Part shown: positions 1 to 7,286 of the stretch, in pieces
Position numbering within the stretch: position 1 is the stretch's first letter
Layout: every line of letters starts with the position of its first letter
DNA from: an uncultured Clostridia bacterium
GTDB taxonomy: Bacteria > Bacillota_A > Clostridia > TANB77 > CAG-508
Assembly: GCA_944388685.1 (NCBI GenBank)
Contig: CALXJS010000016.1
Span: forward strand, 1-29,856
Reading direction: 5' to 3'
Length of the DNA stretch: 29,856 nucleotides
Program-made: the position numbers and the translations under genes
The notes under the pieces: model-generated
What the model saw: only the letters and a program-made list of their open reading frames with translations
Databases searched by the model: none
What the model was told of the DNA's origin: nothing

Positions 1-17
1 TTTTAAGTTATAAATAA

Positions 18-46
18 TTGACATATAAAAAAATATATACTATAAT
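18..46 (+). promoter_or_regulatory. Sigma-A promoter for candidate antisense RNA
   Basis: TTGACA at 18-23 and TATAAT at 41-46 are separated by exactly 17 bp, a full consensus pair. A transcript would start near 53 and run into the hairpin at 101-136. No reading frame with a ribosome site follows, so the product is probably a small RNA antisense to the 3' end of the hydrophobic peptide gene on the other strand. Confidence 0.75.
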
Positions 47-52
47 AAATAT

Positions 53-141
53 AGAAAACAAGGAGCCACAAAGTGTGGTACCATTATAAAATTGATATAA
101 GAATCGCATCTCTAATGGCTAGCAGAGATGTGATTCTCTTT
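53..141 (+). ncRNA. Candidate antitoxin RNA, antisense to the peptide mRNA
   Basis: This predicted RNA of about 85-90 nt starts after a consensus promoter and ends at the stem 101-113/124-136, which is followed by a short T-rich stretch. It overlaps the last codons and stop of the peptide gene on the minus strand. Its 5' part (GTGGTACCAT at 75-84) resembles the 5' part of the peptide mRNA (GTGGTATCAT, minus strand of 284-293). Because the core is nearly self-complementary, the two RNAs could pair there through seven Watson-Crick and three GU pairs. The layout matches known type I antitoxins such as RatA or the par-locus RNA II. The RNA itself is inferred, not observed. Confidence 0.5.
101..141. 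terminator. Bidirectional terminator-like hairpin
   Basis: Arms 101-113 and 124-136 form a 13-bp stem with one GU pair and a 10-base loop. On the plus strand TCTTT follows; on the minus strand the downstream bases are A/T rich. The hairpin includes the last codons and stop of the peptide gene, so both convergent transcripts would end there and share complementary 3' ends. The T tracts are weak. Confidence 0.5.
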
Positions 142-249
142 GTATGTAATTATAACTAAAGCTATAATTAAAACAAAAGAGATGATAGCAAGAGCTATAT
201 TCGTAATTAATGACAAAATCAATAATTGCAATAATGCCTCTTCTAACAT
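112..249 (-). CDS. Small hydrophobic peptide, candidate type I toxin
   Basis: I choose the ATG at 249, giving 45 residues (MLEEALLQ...), because GAGGTG lies 6 nt upstream; an in-frame ATG at 255 would abut the ribosome site and the longer frame to 294 has none. After a short acidic N-terminus, residues about 8-35 form one Leu/Ile/Val/Ala-rich membrane helix, followed by a polar tail (TYKENHISASH). This is the build of small holin-like or TxpA/BsrG-type toxins. In the mRNA the ribosome site (254-261) can pair with bases 280-287 over 8 bp, which would hide it, as is common in type I toxin mRNAs. A consensus promoter lies upstream and a convergent RNA overlaps the 3' end. Toxicity is inference; it could be an ordinary small membrane protein. 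Confidence 0.55.
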   Translation of the reverse strand: MLEEALLQLLILSLITNIALAIISFVLIIALVIITYKENHISASH

Positions 250-320
250 ATGCATCACCTCACTTTCTTTATAAGAATTGAGATGATACCACACTCTGCT
301 TTTCCTTATTTTCTTTTAAG

Positions 321-349
321 ATTATACAAAGGAATTAGGTAAAAGTCAA
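321..349 (-). promoter_or_regulatory. Sigma-A promoter for the hydrophobic peptide gene
   Basis: On the minus strand TTGACT (344-349) and TATAAT (321-326) are 17 bp apart. Transcription would start near 314, leaving a leader of about 65 nt containing the stem that can hide the ribosome site, and giving an mRNA of about 210 nt ending at the 101-136 hairpin. Confidence 0.7.
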
Positions 350-374
350 CAATAAAAACAAAAGTTTGTGATTT

Positions 375-878
375 TCATGGTTTATATCTATAATCATTAT
401 CCAATATCTTGACAGTCAAACATATTTCATTTAATCTGCTCATAATTGCTTCAATCGAAGATTTATTCTTTCCGACTGTAAAAATGTCTATAAGTTGATT
501 CTCAGTAAAATTAGTAGTAATTATAATTGGTTTGTTATGCTCATATCTTTCATTAATGATATAGTATAATTTTTCTAGCACCCATTCACTAGGTTTTTCT
601 TTTCCTAAATCATCAATTATTAAAACATCACAATTTATAAATTCTGAAATTATTTTTGATTCATTTTCTTGAATTTCATTATTATAGCTTTTCTTTATTA
701 TTCCAAAAAGTTTAATTGTTGATCCAAATACAACTGATTTCTGCATTTTTATTAATTCATTTGCAATGCTACAAGCTAAATGTGTTTTACCGACTCCATA
801 TGGACCGTAAAATATAATTCCAGTGCCTCTTTTATTTGCAATTTCAAAATTTGTAATAAATTTTTTACTTATAAATAA
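375..878 (-). pseudogene. DnaC/IstB-like AAA+ ATPase, N-terminally truncated remnant
   Basis: The frame encodes the C-terminal ATPase domain of the DnaC/DnaI/IstB helicase-loader family. Visible motifs are a segment before the P-loop (KKFITNFEIANKRGTG), Walker A GPYGVGKTHLA, Walker B VLIIDDLG and a sensor-1-like stretch PIIITTNF. The usual N-terminal helicase-binding domain of about 100 residues is missing. The frame stays open to 1040, but that part is Phe/Ile/Leu-rich translation of A/T runs, has no ribosome site, and overlaps the promoter and start of the opposite gene at 1000. I therefore read it as a decayed or truncated loader, perhaps left by a phage or transposon. A short membrane-anchored ATPase is a less likely alternative. 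The ATPase motifs themselves look intact. Confidence 0.5.
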
Positions 879-879
879 T

Positions 880-909
880 TTGAAAAATATATATTGAAAA
901 AAATATAGT
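880..909 (+). promoter_or_regulatory. Probable promoter for the membrane protein gene at 1000
   Basis: TTGAAA at 880-885 and TATAGT at 904-909 are 18 bp apart, giving a start near 916 and a leader of about 84 nt. It lies inside the open frame of the truncated ATPase, which argues that this part of that frame is not coding. Confidence 0.45.
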
Positions 910-999
910 AATATTAAACAAAAAAGTAATAAAAACAGATTGTAAAAAAAAGAAAAATGTGAAATAATAATTAAAATAAATAATATGGGGGAGAAACAA

Positions 1000-1629
1000 A
1001 TGAAAAAAATATTCACAAAAATACTAATCATATCAATCATCTGTTTATTGGATTCTATGATAATGTGCTATTTTTCTGCAATTTTTATTGGAACAACAGC
1101 TATGGAAAATGATGTTGAAAAATCAATATATAGACAAAAATTAGATATATTAAATGCAGAATGGAAAATGCCATCAAGTGGAAATGCTATAAAACTACAT
1201 TCTTACATATTGACAATACCAATATTAGCATTAGAAACGGGATTTGAAACCTTTGAAAATGGAATTTTAATATTTATGCTAATAGCCGTAATTCCTATTA
1301 TCATATTAGGGATAATTACAATTTTACAAATAATTGCAAGAAGTATACAAATTGGAAAAGAGCAAGAATGGAAAAATTTAACAAGCAGAATGATTACTAT
1401 TATTAGTATAATTATACAAATAATGCTTTGCTTAGAAATCGTAATATCAATCATCGTAGTAGCAAAGAAAACAATAATAGGCATACTAGCATTGATGTTA
1501 ATTTTATGTTTAAATGTATTAGTAGTAGAAAAAGTAATTTCTGAACTAATCAAAGAAAAAAATTACAAAGATATAGATGAAAAAAACATAAAAGAAAAAG
1601 AAATAGAAAAGGAAAGTATTGAACAGTAA
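1000..1629 (+). CDS. Unknown membrane protein with four predicted helices
   Basis: I start at the ATG at 1000 because GGGGGAG (987-993) lies 6 nt before it; the ATG at 985 overlaps this ribosome site. The 209-residue product begins MKKIFTKILIISIICLL. It has a first membrane segment at about residues 5-28, an extracytoplasmic loop of about 50 residues, then three hydrophobic segments (about 87-108, 130-150 and 155-175). A highly charged C-terminal tail rich in Lys and Glu (IKEKEIEKE) follows. I do not recognise a family and see no catalytic motif. It stands alone between the ATPase remnant and a hairpin and is probably monocistronic. Confidence 0.7.
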   Translation: MKKIFTKILIISIICLLDSMIMCYFSAIFIGTTAMENDVEKSIYRQKLDILNAEWKMPSSGNAIKLHSYILTIPILALETGFETFENGILIFMLIAVIPIIILGIITILQIIARSIQIGKEQEWKNLTSRMITIISIIIQIMLCLEIVISIIVVAKKTIIGILALMLILCLNVLVVEKVISELIKEKNYKDIDEKNIKEKEIEKESIEQ

Positions 1630-1655
1630 AACTTATCATTTAGAACATAAAACAT

Positions 1656-1717
1656 AATCTCCCTATTGGAAGACGATACAGAAAAGTTAAGGTCTTCTTA
1701 TATAGGAAGATTTTTAT
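1656..1717. terminator. Terminator hairpin between convergent genes
   Basis: Arms near 1656-1674 and 1692-1713 form an imperfect stem (AATCTCCCTATT..GAAGAC against GTCTTCTTATATAGGAAGATT), followed by TTTTT on the plus strand. It ends the membrane protein gene and overlaps the region just after the minus-strand gene stop at 1719, so it may serve both. Confidence 0.6.
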
Positions 1718-1718
1718 G

Positions 1719-2129
1719 TTATGAAAGATTTGTTAATTTTTTAAATTTTTCTGTTAATTCCGCAGGGTTGTCGTAGAAGATAACATCTTTAGCAAGATTT
1801 TTCATTGTTAAAGAAATGTCACTACCAGTTTTAGCAATAACATAAATTGGTAGTCCGATAGCATAGGCATACCCAGCACCAATACCTAATCCAACACCCT
1901 TTTCTGAGAATTCGACAATTAACATATCACATTGTTTCATTGCAGGAAATGCATAATCAGGCATTAATTTGGCACCTTCTGGTAATTCTGCCTTACCATA
2001 TTTTTCGACATCTCTAGCCATTACAACATTTTCAATATCGGCTTTTAAAAGTGCATTAGTTAGTTCTTCTATTTTATTTTTATCTTCCTCACCATCATGA
2101 AATTTTAATGACATAAAAGCTTTTTTCAT
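1719..2129 (-). CDS. Nucleoside 2-deoxyribosyltransferase-like protein
   Basis: This 136-residue protein looks like the nucleoside 2-deoxyribosyltransferase fold (PF05014), whose enzymes exchange bases on deoxyribonucleosides or hydrolyse nucleotides. Visible are the N-terminal strand MKKAFMSLKFHDGEEDKNKIEEL, a CDMLIVEFSEKGVGLG segment and the GAGYAYAIGLPIYVIAKTGSDIS stretch typical of the family. As I recall the family, the catalytic residue is a Glu just before AGYA (GIEAGYA); here the codon reads Gly (GIGAGYA, about residues 81-87). If that alignment holds, the protein may be inactive or a binding relative. AAGGAG lies 11 nt before the ATG. A promoter is seen at 2313-2342, so the mRNA has a long structured leader. 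Confidence 0.75.
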   Translation of the reverse strand: MKKAFMSLKFHDGEEDKNKIEELTNALLKADIENVVMARDVEKYGKAELPEGAKLMPDYAFPAMKQCDMLIVEFSEKGVGLGIGAGYAYAIGLPIYVIAKTGSDISLTMKNLAKDVIFYDNPAELTEKFKKLTNLS

Positions 2130-2163
2130 AATTTATCTCACTCCTTTCTTAAGGCACAAATCT

Positions 2164-2288
2164 GGTTGGAAAAGAATTAAATTTTGAGCAGTCAAAACGA
2201 ATTTGAAATTTATGAGGCACACTAGTTGTACGTTGAATAAATTTCAAATGAAGTTTGACGATGCTAAAATTGTAATTATTTTTCAACC
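2164..2288. repeat. 125-bp imperfect inverted repeat in the gene-free stretch 2130-2566
   Basis: About 50 bases at 2164-2212 (GGTTGGAAAAGAATTAAATT...) match the reverse complement of about 2236-2288 with several mismatches and small gaps, leaving a 23-base centre. It has no T tract. It lies between the minus-strand promoter (2313-2342) and the deoxyribosyltransferase-like gene, so it would fold as a long hairpin in that mRNA leader. It could be a small mobile palindrome or a regulatory leader. No target duplication is evident. The rest of 2130-2566 is A/T-rich and holds only the two promoters. Confidence 0.55.
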
Positions 2289-2312
2289 TTAACCTTCCTT
2301 TTTATTTCAATC

Positions 2313-2342
2313 ATTATATAATATATTGTTTTATAAAAGCAA
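2313..2342 (-). promoter_or_regulatory. Probable promoter for the deoxyribosyltransferase-like gene
   Basis: On the minus strand TTGCTT (2337-2342) and TATAAT (2313-2318) are 18 bp apart. Transcription would start near 2306 and pass through the inverted repeat at 2164-2288 before the start codon at 2129. Confidence 0.45.
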
Positions 2343-2502
2343 TATAAAATGATAAAATTTGACAAAAAAGCGATGTAATATATTTGTAACATAAATGTAA
2401 AAAAAATGTCAAAAAATCAGAAAATAAATAAAAATCCACTAAAAACGCTGAAATAACAAGTGTTTAACAAAAATAATTTTAAATGTCAAAATACCAGATG
2501 GA

Positions 2503-2530
2503 TTTACAAAATAAACAGATATGATATAAT
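2503..2530 (+). promoter_or_regulatory. Promoter for the LRR-dockerin/cohesin operon
   Basis: TTTACA at 2503-2508 and an extended -10 (TG at 2522-2523, TATAAT at 2525-2530) are 16 bp apart. The start would be near 2537, with AAGGGGGG (2555-2562) as ribosome site before the ATG at 2567. Confidence 0.6.
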
Positions 2531-2566
2531 TTAAAAGAATATATTAATCATTAAAAGGGGGGTATT

Positions 2567-5500
2567 ATGAAAAGAAGAAAAGCTTTTAAAATATCATTAA
2601 GAAAAATAGTTTGCTTTATATTAGCGATATTTGTAATATATTATGGAGGAATGAAAATATGGGCATCAACAGTAGAAACAACACCAGTTACATTTTCTGA
2701 CAATAATTTATATCAAAGTTTAAGGACAAGACTATCAAATTATATTATTGACAGAGATGATAATACTAAAACCCTAGAAATCAGAACAGATGCAATTCCT
2801 CAAATTACGGAATTGGATTTGAGTAACTGTCAAATTTCAGATTTATCAGGAATAGAAAATTTTACTGGTTTAACGATTTTAAATTTATCTAAAAATACGA
2901 TTTCTGATATTTCAGATTTATCTAACCTAAACAGTTTGAAAACTTTAAATTTAAGCAATAATACAATTAATAATATTAATAATATAAGTTCACTAACAGC
3001 ATTAGTAAGTTTAAATCTTAACTCAAATAAAATAAGTGATATTTCACCAGTATCAAGGCTAATTAATTTGCAAACATTAGATGTCTCTAATAATGCAATC
3101 AGTACAGCAATAGCAGTTAGAAGTTTATCAAATTTAACATCTTTAAATGTTTCACAAAATTCAAGTTTAGCTAATCTAAGTGATGTTTTAATGACACAAC
3201 TAACATCGCTAAATGTTTCTAGTACAGCAATTACTGATGTGGAAAATATAACAAATTGTAGAAATCTATTAGAATTAAATTTGTCAAATAATAATATATC
3301 AACCTTAAGCCCTTTGTTTAAAACAGAAAAAGTAGGTAATGAAACAGTTGCCATAATGAGAAATCTTCAAAAATTAGATGTTGGATATACAACAAAAACA
3401 GGCTTGAGTTTTAGTAACTTAAAGAGAATTACTGCATTAAGGGAACTTTATGCACAAGGCAATGAACTTACTAGCGTAAGTGGTATTGCAGAAATGGGAA
3501 GTTTAGAATATGTCAATTTAGATGATAATGAGATTGAAAATATAGAACCATTTAGAATTACCACAACACAAAATGGAATAGAAATGACGAAATATTTAAT
3601 TCCTGCTACACAAATTTCACTTGCTAATAATGAAATAGAAGATATTTCTGTTTTAAGTTACTTAGAAGAAATAGAATATTTGGATTTATCAGGAAACCAT
3701 ATACAAGTTATTTCACCAATAGAAGGATTTAGTTTTTCAAAAGGTGTAGATTTACGAGATCAAACAATTACAATGCCTATTTATGAAAAGAAAAATGGTG
3801 AAAATCATTATGTAATATTATTAAATATTATGCAGAGTGCAAAAAATCCAAGCAGTATAGCTTATGCAGAAAATACGAATTTTACAACAGAAGGTGTAAC
3901 TTTAAATTCAGATCCAACATATAATGTGGCACCATATTATAATGTTATTATTACACCAGATAAAACAGATGATGATCTTCTATCTATAACACTTCATGGA
4001 GGTGTGGCTGATGGAACAATAATTACATTCCAAATTAGTACATCTTCAAGTGCAATAGAAACTTTACAATTTGAGGATCCAAACCTAGATGCAGCAATAT
4101 ATAGGTATTTATTAACACATATGGATGCGAGATCATATATTGCTAGAGCACCAAAAATTATCAATATAACACAAAGAGAAATAGCAAATACGAAAGAATT
4201 AGATATTTCAAATGCTCAAATTCAGAATTTAAAAGGACTTAGCAATTTTAGTAACCTAGAAGTATTGAATTTATCAAATAATGAAATTTCAGATGATTCA
4301 GAAATAAAATACTTAGAAGATTTAAACGTTTTAAATTTTGCCAATAATAAACTTAATAATCAATATACATCAATAGAAGTATTATATGAATTAACCAATT
4401 TGGACTTGTCTGGAAATAACATCCAAGATTTAAATAGTTTAAATAATTACTTGATAAATTTAGAAGCAGAGAGACAAGAGCCAGGTTTAACAGAATTGAC
4501 ATTATCGAATAATAAGTTAACAAATGTAGAAATATTATACAATTTTTCAACATTACAAAGATTAAATATATCAAATAATGATATAACAGATATTAGTTAT
4601 ATTAGTCCAAATAAAGCATTAAATACATTAAATATATCTGGAAACAATATAGAAGATATTACAGTTTTATCAGAATTAACAGGTATAAAAACATTAAATA
4701 TGTCAAATAATTTAATAGAAGACATACAATCTATAACAAATTTATCATTGACAACATTAGATATATCAGGAAATAGAATAACAGATATTACACCTATTAG
4801 ATATCAAACAGGACTAACAGATTTATATATTAATAATAATAAGATTGCAGATGTTTCTAGTGTTGAGCCATTGTTATTAAGAGGAACGTTTGAAGCAAAA
4901 CAACAAAAACTAACAAGAGTATTAGACGGTTCATCAGGTATAATTACAATAGAACTACCAGAAATTTTTAAATCTGCTAAAAATTCTAGCAGTAAAGTAT
5001 ATACTTCTAATGATTTCAATTTAGAAAATTGCCAACTTACAAGCGATGGAAATTCGATTGAAATAAATACGCAAGAATTGGGAGATAATGAAATAGCAAG
5101 AGTAACAATTGTGGGTGGACGAGCAGATGCAACAACATTCTCTGTAGCAGATGAATTAAGAGGAACGATTACGTATAATCCACAAGAAAAAACAAAAGAA
5201 AATGTTACAGCAACAATTTCGTTCAATAGAGATGGAGCAAGAATATTAAATAATGATGGAAAGAATACATATACTTTTACACAAAATGGTGACTTTACAT
5301 TTATATATCAAGATGAATATGGATTTGACGGAGAAGCAAAAGCAGCTGTAAATTGGATAGACAATAAAGGACCTGAGGCAACAGTAAAATACAGTACAGA
5401 AGGATTAACAAATCAAGATGTTGAAGTTACAATAACAACAGATGAGGCAATTGGAAATCAAATCAATGGATGGGAATTTACAAATGATACAAATACTGAA

Positions 5501-6250
5501 ATGAAAAAGACTTATTCAGCTAATACAGAAGAAAAAATAAATCTTCAAGATGAATTAGGCAATACTTCAGAAGTAACGATAACAATTAATAATATAGATA
5601 AAACAGCACCTCAAATTTCAGGAGTAGAAGATGGTAAAACATATCAAGAAGCTATAACACCAAATGCCACAGATGAAAATCTTGAAAGTGTTGTATTAAC
5701 AAAAGATGGTAACCAAGTAACGAATTATAGAAATGGACAACAAATTACAGAAAACGGAAAATATACATTAACAGCAATCGATGAGGCAGGAAATGAAACC
5801 AGTATTGAATTTACAATAGAAATAGAAGGAGAACAAATAGATGATACAATTACTTCTTCTGAATATGAAGTAAATGATCAAACTTTTAAAATTAGCAGGA
5901 TATCACCAGAAACAAAATTATCAGATTTTAAAAAGGATATTTCAACAGAAGTAGGATATAAGATAGAAGACTTATCAGGTAAAGAAGTACAAAATTCAAG
6001 TCTTATAGGAACAGGCTACACATTAGTAACAGATACTGGAAAAGAATATACTTTGATTGTTACAGGTGATTTAAATAATGATGGAGAGGTTAAACTTACA
6101 GATATATCTATAATTAGAAAACATTATTTGAAAGTAGAACTTTTACAAGGAATATATGAAGAAGCAGCAGATATAGATGATAATGGAACAATTAGTTTAA
6201 ATGACATATCTGTTATGAGAAAGTTTATCTTAGGGGTACAAGATATTTAA
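2567..6250 (+). CDS. Secreted leucine-rich-repeat protein with C-terminal dockerin
   Basis: The 1227-residue protein has a signal peptide (residues 1-35, basic start, core VCFILAIFVIYYGG, end KIWAS). A first cap and internalin/SDS22-type LRR block follow at about 40-385 (repeats like LxxLxLSNNxIxDIxxL), then a beta domain at about 398-495. A second cap and LRR block (about 500-765) and a second, similar beta domain (about 770-860) suggest duplication of the whole unit. Ig-like domains follow at about 870-1090 (DKTAPQISGV, IDEAGNETSIEF), then a linker domain. A type I dockerin ends the protein at about 1167-1227, with calcium loops DLNNDGEVKLTD and DIDDNGTISLND, each followed by a helix. Dockerins bind cohesins, and the next gene, 51 bp downstream, encodes one. 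The LRR arms probably bind a host or microbial ligand; no catalytic domain is seen. Confidence 0.88.
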   Translation: MKRRKAFKISLRKIVCFILAIFVIYYGGMKIWASTVETTPVTFSDNNLYQSLRTRLSNYIIDRDDNTKTLEIRTDAIPQITELDLSNCQISDLSGIENFTGLTILNLSKNTISDISDLSNLNSLKTLNLSNNTINNINNISSLTALVSLNLNSNKISDISPVSRLINLQTLDVSNNAISTAIAVRSLSNLTSLNVSQNSSLANLSDVLMTQLTSLNVSSTAITDVENITNCRNLLELNLSNNNISTLSPLFKTEKVGNETVAIMRNLQKLDVGYTTKTGLSFSNLKRITALRELYAQGNELTSVSGIAEMGSLEYVNLDDNEIENIEPFRITTTQNGIEMTKYLIPATQISLANNEIEDISVLSYLEEIEYLDLSGNHIQVISPIEGFSFSKGVDLRDQTITMPIYEKKNGENHYVILLNIMQSAKNPSSIAYAENTNFTTEGVTLNSDPTYNVAPYYNVIITPDKTDDDLLSITLHGGVADGTIITFQISTSSSAIETLQFEDPNLDAAIYRYLLTHMDARSYIARAPKIINITQREIANTKELDISNAQIQNLKGLSNFSNLEVLNLSNNEISDDSEIKYLEDLNVLNFANNKLNNQYTSIEVLYELTNLDLSGNNIQDLNSLNNYLINLEAERQEPGLTELTLSNNKLTNVEILYNFSTLQRLNISNNDITDISYISPNKALNTLNISGNNIEDITVLSELTGIKTLNMSNNLIEDIQSITNLSLTTLDISGNRITDITPIRYQTGLTDLYINNNKIADVSSVEPLLLRGTFEAKQQKLTRVLDGSSGIITIELPEIFKSAKNSSSKVYTSNDFNLENCQLTSDGNSIEINTQELGDNEIARVTIVGGRADATTFSVADELRGTITYNPQEKTKENVTATISFNRDGARILNNDGKNTYTFTQNGDFTFIYQDEYGFDGEAKAAVNWIDNKGPEATVKYSTEGLTNQDVEVTITTDEAIGNQINGWEFTNDTNTEMKKTYSANTEEKINLQDELGNTSEVTITINNIDKTAPQISGVEDGKTYQEAITPNATDENLESVVLTKDGNQVTNYRNGQQITENGKYTLTAIDEAGNETSIEFTIEIEGEQIDDTITSSEYEVNDQTFKISRISPETKLSDFKKDISTEVGYKIEDLSGKEVQNSSLIGTGYTLVTDTGKEYTLIVTGDLNNDGEVKLTDISIIRKHYLKVELLQGIYEEAADIDDNGTISLNDISVMRKFILGVQDI

Positions 6251-6301
6251 AATACTTGTTATTAAATTTAAGAAATATATATTTGTTTAAGGAGGATTAA
6301 A

Positions 6302-7099
6302 ATGAAAACAAAATTAAAAATAATGCTAGTTCTATTGACGGTAATTATGGTAATAAGTGTAATACCAACTGCTGTAAAAGCAGAATATTCAGCAGAAGTA
6401 AAAATGACACCTGACAAAACAGAAGTAAACCCAGGAGATACGGTTACTGTTGTGGTTGAATTGGTCAATATAGTAGATCCAGGAACAGGTGCAAGTGATA
6501 TGGGAGGAAATGTTGAATATGATACGAATTTTATTGAAAGTATTAGTTCAACACAAGGAACTTGGGATTCAGCAAATGGAAGATTCCTTTTAAGTGGAAA
6601 TATCATAACAGAAGATGGACAATTTGCGGTATTGCAATTTAAAATAAGTGAAAATGCTACAGGATCTTCATCAGTAAGATTTACAGAAATACAAACAGCT
6701 AATGGATCTGGAGCAGAACCATACAGCCCAGATATTACACTAACATTTAATATAGCAGATCCAGATCAACCAGGTGGAGATGACAACACAACTGGTGATG
6801 ATAATACAACTGGTGATGATAATACAGTAGGGGACGACAATACAACAGGAGATGATAATACAGCAGGAGGAAATAATACAAGTGGAGATGACAACACTTC
6901 AGGAGGAAACAGAAATAATACATCTTCAGGAGGAAATACAAACAAAAATAGTATTAGAGGAAATAATGTAGGTAATACTACATCTCAACCAAAATTACCA
7001 TATGCAGGAACAGGAACAGGAATATTTATTGCAGCAGTTGTTTTAATAGCTGTAGTTATAGGATCTTATGTATTATATAAAAGATACCAAAAAGTATAA
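6302..7099 (+). CDS. Wall-anchored single-cohesin protein
   Basis: The 265-residue product starts at an ATG 5 nt after AAGGAGG. It has a signal peptide (residues 1-27, ending AVKA), then one cohesin-type beta domain at about 28-152 (EVKMTPDKTEVNPGDTVTV, GGNVEYD, FAVLQFKI). A low-complexity Gly/Asp/Asn/Thr linker follows at about 155-228. The end is the C-terminal sorting-signal pattern: LPYAG at 232-236, a hydrophobic helix at about 238-258 and the basic tail YKRYQKV. LPYAG is a variant of LPxTG, so sortase anchoring is likely but a plain membrane anchor is possible. With the dockerin-bearing LRR protein directly upstream, this looks like a two-part surface display system: anchored cohesin, docked LRR protein. 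Actual binding is inference. Confidence 0.85.
   Translation: MKTKLKIMLVLLTVIMVISVIPTAVKAEYSAEVKMTPDKTEVNPGDTVTVVVELVNIVDPGTGASDMGGNVEYDTNFIESISSTQGTWDSANGRFLLSGNIITEDGQFAVLQFKISENATGSSSVRFTEIQTANGSGAEPYSPDITLTFNIADPDQPGGDDNTTGDDNTTGDDNTVGDDNTTGDDNTAGGNNTSGDDNTSGGNRNNTSSGGNTNKNSIRGNNVGNTTSQPKLPYAGTGTGIFIAAVVLIAVVIGSYVLYKRYQKV
6776..6901 (+). repeat. 18-bp coding tandem repeat in the cohesin linker
   Basis: Seven six-residue units (GDDNTT, GDDNTT, GDDNTV, GDDNTT, GDDNTA, GGNNTS, GDDNTS) are encoded in tandem at protein residues 159-200. Copy number could change by slippage without shifting the frame, altering the distance of the cohesin from the cell wall. Confidence 0.85.
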
Positions 7100-7113
7100 T
7101 AATAAAGAATAGA

Positions 7114-7145
7114 GACAGAATACCTTAATGGTATACTGTCTTTTA
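7114..7145 (+). terminator. Terminator of the LRR-dockerin/cohesin operon
   Basis: Arms 7114-7125 (AGACAGAATACC) and 7131-7142 (GGTATACTGTCT) pair with one mismatch around a 5-base loop and run into TTTT at 7142-7145, just after the cohesin gene stop at 7099. Confidence 0.75.
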
Positions 7146-7199
7146 ATTTATGTAGAAAAACAAAAAAATTCTACAAAATTTGTTTGTAAGTAGCCAAAA

Positions 7200-7230
7200 T
7201 TTCCTTGTAATAGTAACTATTACAAGGAAA
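7200..7230. promoter_or_regulatory. Perfect 31-bp palindrome abutting a promoter
   Basis: Two perfect 15-bp arms (TTTCCTTGTAATAGT and its complement) flank a single A. The right arm ends 2 bp before the -35 box at 7233. A one-base centre cannot form a tight RNA loop without opening several pairs, and no T tract follows, so a protein-binding operator is more likely than a terminator. The regulator is unknown. Confidence 0.5.
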
Positions 7231-7232
7231 AC

Positions 7233-7261
7233 TTGAAAAAAATCCAAAAATCTGTTATAGT
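7233..7261 (+). promoter_or_regulatory. Sigma-A promoter for the 7287 gene and rdgB
   Basis: TTGAAA at 7233-7238 and TATAGT at 7256-7261 are 17 bp apart, giving a start near 7268, only about 19 nt before the ATG at 7287. The palindrome at 7200-7230 sits directly upstream. Confidence 0.6.
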
Positions 7262-7286
7262 ATTGCTATAAAAGGAGAGAAAAAAC

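Noticed and set aside
2830..3354. A 174-residue open frame on the minus strand inside the LRR gene.
   Set aside because: It is a shadow of repeated LRR codons; it has no ribosome site, and the plus-strand frame is clearly the real one.
6747..6941. A Leu/Tyr/His-rich minus-strand frame opposite the cohesin linker.
   Set aside because: It is the reverse reading of the 18-bp tandem repeat and has no ribosome site.
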